Shown piece by piece: positions 62,239 to 64,000 of a DNA stretch of 64,000 bases. Every line of letters starts with the position of its first letter. The stretch's first letter is position 1. The DNA comes from Tridacna crocea (lineage: Eukaryota; Mollusca; Bivalvia; Cardiida; Cardiidae). Made by a program: the position numbers and the translations under genes. The stretch lies in contig OX031063.1 in assembly GCA_943736015.1 (NCBI GenBank), forward strand, positions 4,445,001 through 4,509,000, read 5' to 3'. The notes under the pieces are model-generated. The model was not told where the DNA came from, did not search any database, and saw only the letters and a list, made by a program, of their open reading frames with translations.

Positions 62239-62893
62239 ATAATAACTTGACAATGATATATCTTATGTAAAAGCCAACTAAAGAATAAAATACGTATTGT
62301 TTGTTAATTCTCTGTTTTTTTTTTTTTCACTTTCATTTCCTTTTTATGTTAGGAGTAGCAGTAGCAATATAATTATCATCAGACCTCTCCAACAGTTGTG
62401 GGTTTATAATAAGACTGCCACAGAATTTACTGTCTAAATTTATTTCTCTTGCGAAATTGTTCTGATACACAGTCTGTTTTGTCCTGGTTTTGTAAATAAA
62501 GCGAAATAGTAATAAAATTAAAAACGAAACAAAAAATAGGCGTGGTTTAATTTCACATGACGAATTTCAGACAAGATATGTTATGTTAATTTGCCATGGC
62601 TGCAAATGACCTTCCAAATAATTGTAATTTTTCATTCTTTTCGTTGAGCAAATAAATAATAAGAAAAATTTCGTTAGGAAAAGAGAAAGAAGACCGCTGT
62701 ACAAGTTCATGCGACTTGAAAACTCGGCAAGAAGGTCATATGACCGTATGAGATTTCTACGCGGCGGCCTTTTTATTGTTTGTTCACATGTACCATAAGT
62801 ATATTAGTAAGTCATATTTTGTCAGGCCTAGTGTTTACAAATTTGTTCATCTTATGAGCAGTACTGATACCTATATTCAGAAGAAACTAGGTC

Positions 62894-63263
62894 GATATGT
62901 AGATGAGTCCTTTAAATTAAGAAAATCTCTCATTCAATAATACCACTTTATTGTTTTTCATAATGGTATCATGTTCTTCCTCCTAATGCACTTTTCTTTA
63001 AACATCTTATTCTACTATCTCCCATGATTCCTTTCCCTCTTTCTCTTCTTTCTCTCTACTCCGCTTTTATTGTAATGATACGTAGATGAGTCTTTTAAGC
63101 TAAGACAATCTCTCATCCAATAATACCACTTTATTGTTTTTCAAAATGGCATTATGTTCTTTCTCCTAATGCACTTTAAACAGCTTATTCGACTGTTTAC
63201 TAAGTATTCTATGATTCCTTTCCCCTTTTCTCTTCTTTCTCTCTATTCCGCTTTTATTGTAAA
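62894..63263 (+). repeat. Tandem duplication, two units of about 183 bp
   Basis: GATATGTAGATGAGTCCTTT at 62894 and GATACGTAGATGAGTCTTTT at 63077 start units sharing AATAATACCACTTTATTG and CTCCGCTTTTATTGTAA. Some 10% of positions differ. Confidence 0.85.
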
Positions 63264-63410
63264 ATGTAAAAGAACAGCATGATCTTCAATGCTTTCATTG
63301 TTTGTATATGTGTCACTGACCTATACCGTAATAGATTTGTTTATATATTTTTTGTTGATGAAAAACTTGTATAGTTTAAGTCAATAAAATATTCTGTTCT
63401 GTTCTGTTCA
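63263..63410 (+). mobile_element. Probable non-LTR retrotransposon (LINE) 3' tail
   Basis: Ends AAGTCAATAAAATATTCTG followed by TTCTG iterations (about 63392-63409). A polyadenylation-like AATAAA followed by a short tandem tail is typical of some LINE 3' ends. The tandem units to the left may be part of its 3' UTR. No reverse transcriptase in the window. Confidence 0.45.
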
Positions 63411-63754
63411 TCATAATATATTAAAATTAACAGCCAATAAACTACTTGAAAACATTGATGCTGATCTCTCCTGGCTTCTTTTGTAAAGAAGCCGACTTTT
63501 TATTTTACTATTATACAGGTCGGTTTTTATAGTAAACATAATAACACATATTATGTTTAAAAGATCAACATCGACTGCGATGAAAACAAAGTTCTTTAAA
63601 TTAACTTTCATAAATTATTCGAAGTTTCCTTCCTAGGCGTCTTAATATAACCATTTGAACCAACATTTTCTCCTTTTCCCAACTTTGGCAGAAGCCGCAT
63701 CGTTTACCCTCATGTTTTTTGACTATCGAGAAAGTTTATTTAACCCTTTACTTC

Positions 63755-63895
63755 ATTCTTACGAACAAAGTCCGTAACAAAGAAACAAATGAATAAATGC
63801 ATGGCAGAAATAAGGGTCCGAGCGGGATTCGAACCCCGGAACTCCCGGACGCAAGGCCAATACCTTAACCACTGAGCCAAAGAGATATCTCCCTG
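63755..63895 (-). mobile_element. Single tRNA-derived unit, relative of the 16768 palindrome
   Basis: TTACGAACAAAGTCCGTAAC through ACCACTGAGCCAAAGAGATA matches one arm of 16768-17025 in order, with a few differences (e.g. GAACCCCGG for GAACTCCG). On the minus strand it shows the A- and B-box-like motifs. Confidence 0.75.
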
Positions 63896-64000
63896 ACGCA
63901 GTAGCCAGGTATTGTATTTAAATCGGGAGAATGCCATGCAGGAAGGAGTGGTCTCCCGTAACACACCCCCTCTTAAAGTCATCATTTATTGATGACTCAA

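Overview
The window is animal nuclear DNA, most likely from a bivalve mollusc. It is AT-rich and gene-poor, with long introns and GT-AG splice sites. It carries repeat types I associate with bivalves: 'pearl'-like (Helentron-associated) elements with tandem cores of about 150 bp, tRNA-derived SINEs, palindromic MITEs and a Ty3/gypsy relic. No prokaryotic feature is present. Everything here was read by eye. Family assignments rest on remembered motifs, not on searches.

Left part (1-17.8 kb): a broken Ty3/gypsy element (about 640-3300), several pearl-like tandem-core elements, and two paralogous small C2H2 zinc-finger genes on the minus strand (exons at 8534-8509 and 7059-6567; second gene 17754-17245). 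Both have five fingers, and the third finger is C2HC in both. A hAT-like MITE with an 8-bp target duplication sits inside one pearl-like array (12410-13267). A near-perfect 258-bp palindrome of a tRNA-derived sequence lies at 16768-17025.

Middle (18.9-46.5 kb): a plus-strand exon carrying the C-terminal motif of a tyrosine-recombinase-like family, then a broken PIF/Harbinger transposase preceded by an 11-bp iterated motif and a TATA box. The main discovery is a spliced minus-strand gene from 46448 to 23781. It has eight exons whose seven intron phases all agree. The predicted protein of about 812 residues combines an N-terminal Hip (ST13-type) dimerisation domain, a disordered region with three SUMO motifs, a PWWP-like segment, a 4 x 32-residue acidic repeat and Cys/His clusters. 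Beyond an in-frame TAG, decayed sequence of the same recombinase-like family follows. Two further candidate first exons have matching phases. The introns are packed with pearl-like elements and with about 20 copies of one TTAA-flanked (piggyBac-type) MITE family built on a palindrome. One pearl-like element contains a 156-bp tandem array with a 624-bp higher-order period and has split a MITE in two.

Right part (46.9-64 kb): a hAT-like element containing a 450-bp terminal-repeat retrotransposon in miniature whose LTRs carry 5S-rRNA-like sequence; a 910-bp element with iterated terminal repeats and an 8-bp target duplication; a 5.5-kb foldback-like element with subterminal tandem arrays around a broken Ulp1-type protease/PHD gene; a small-heat-shock-like gene with one and a half alpha-crystallin domains (58493-59422); a TIR element just after it with several nested hairpins; and a probable LINE tail.
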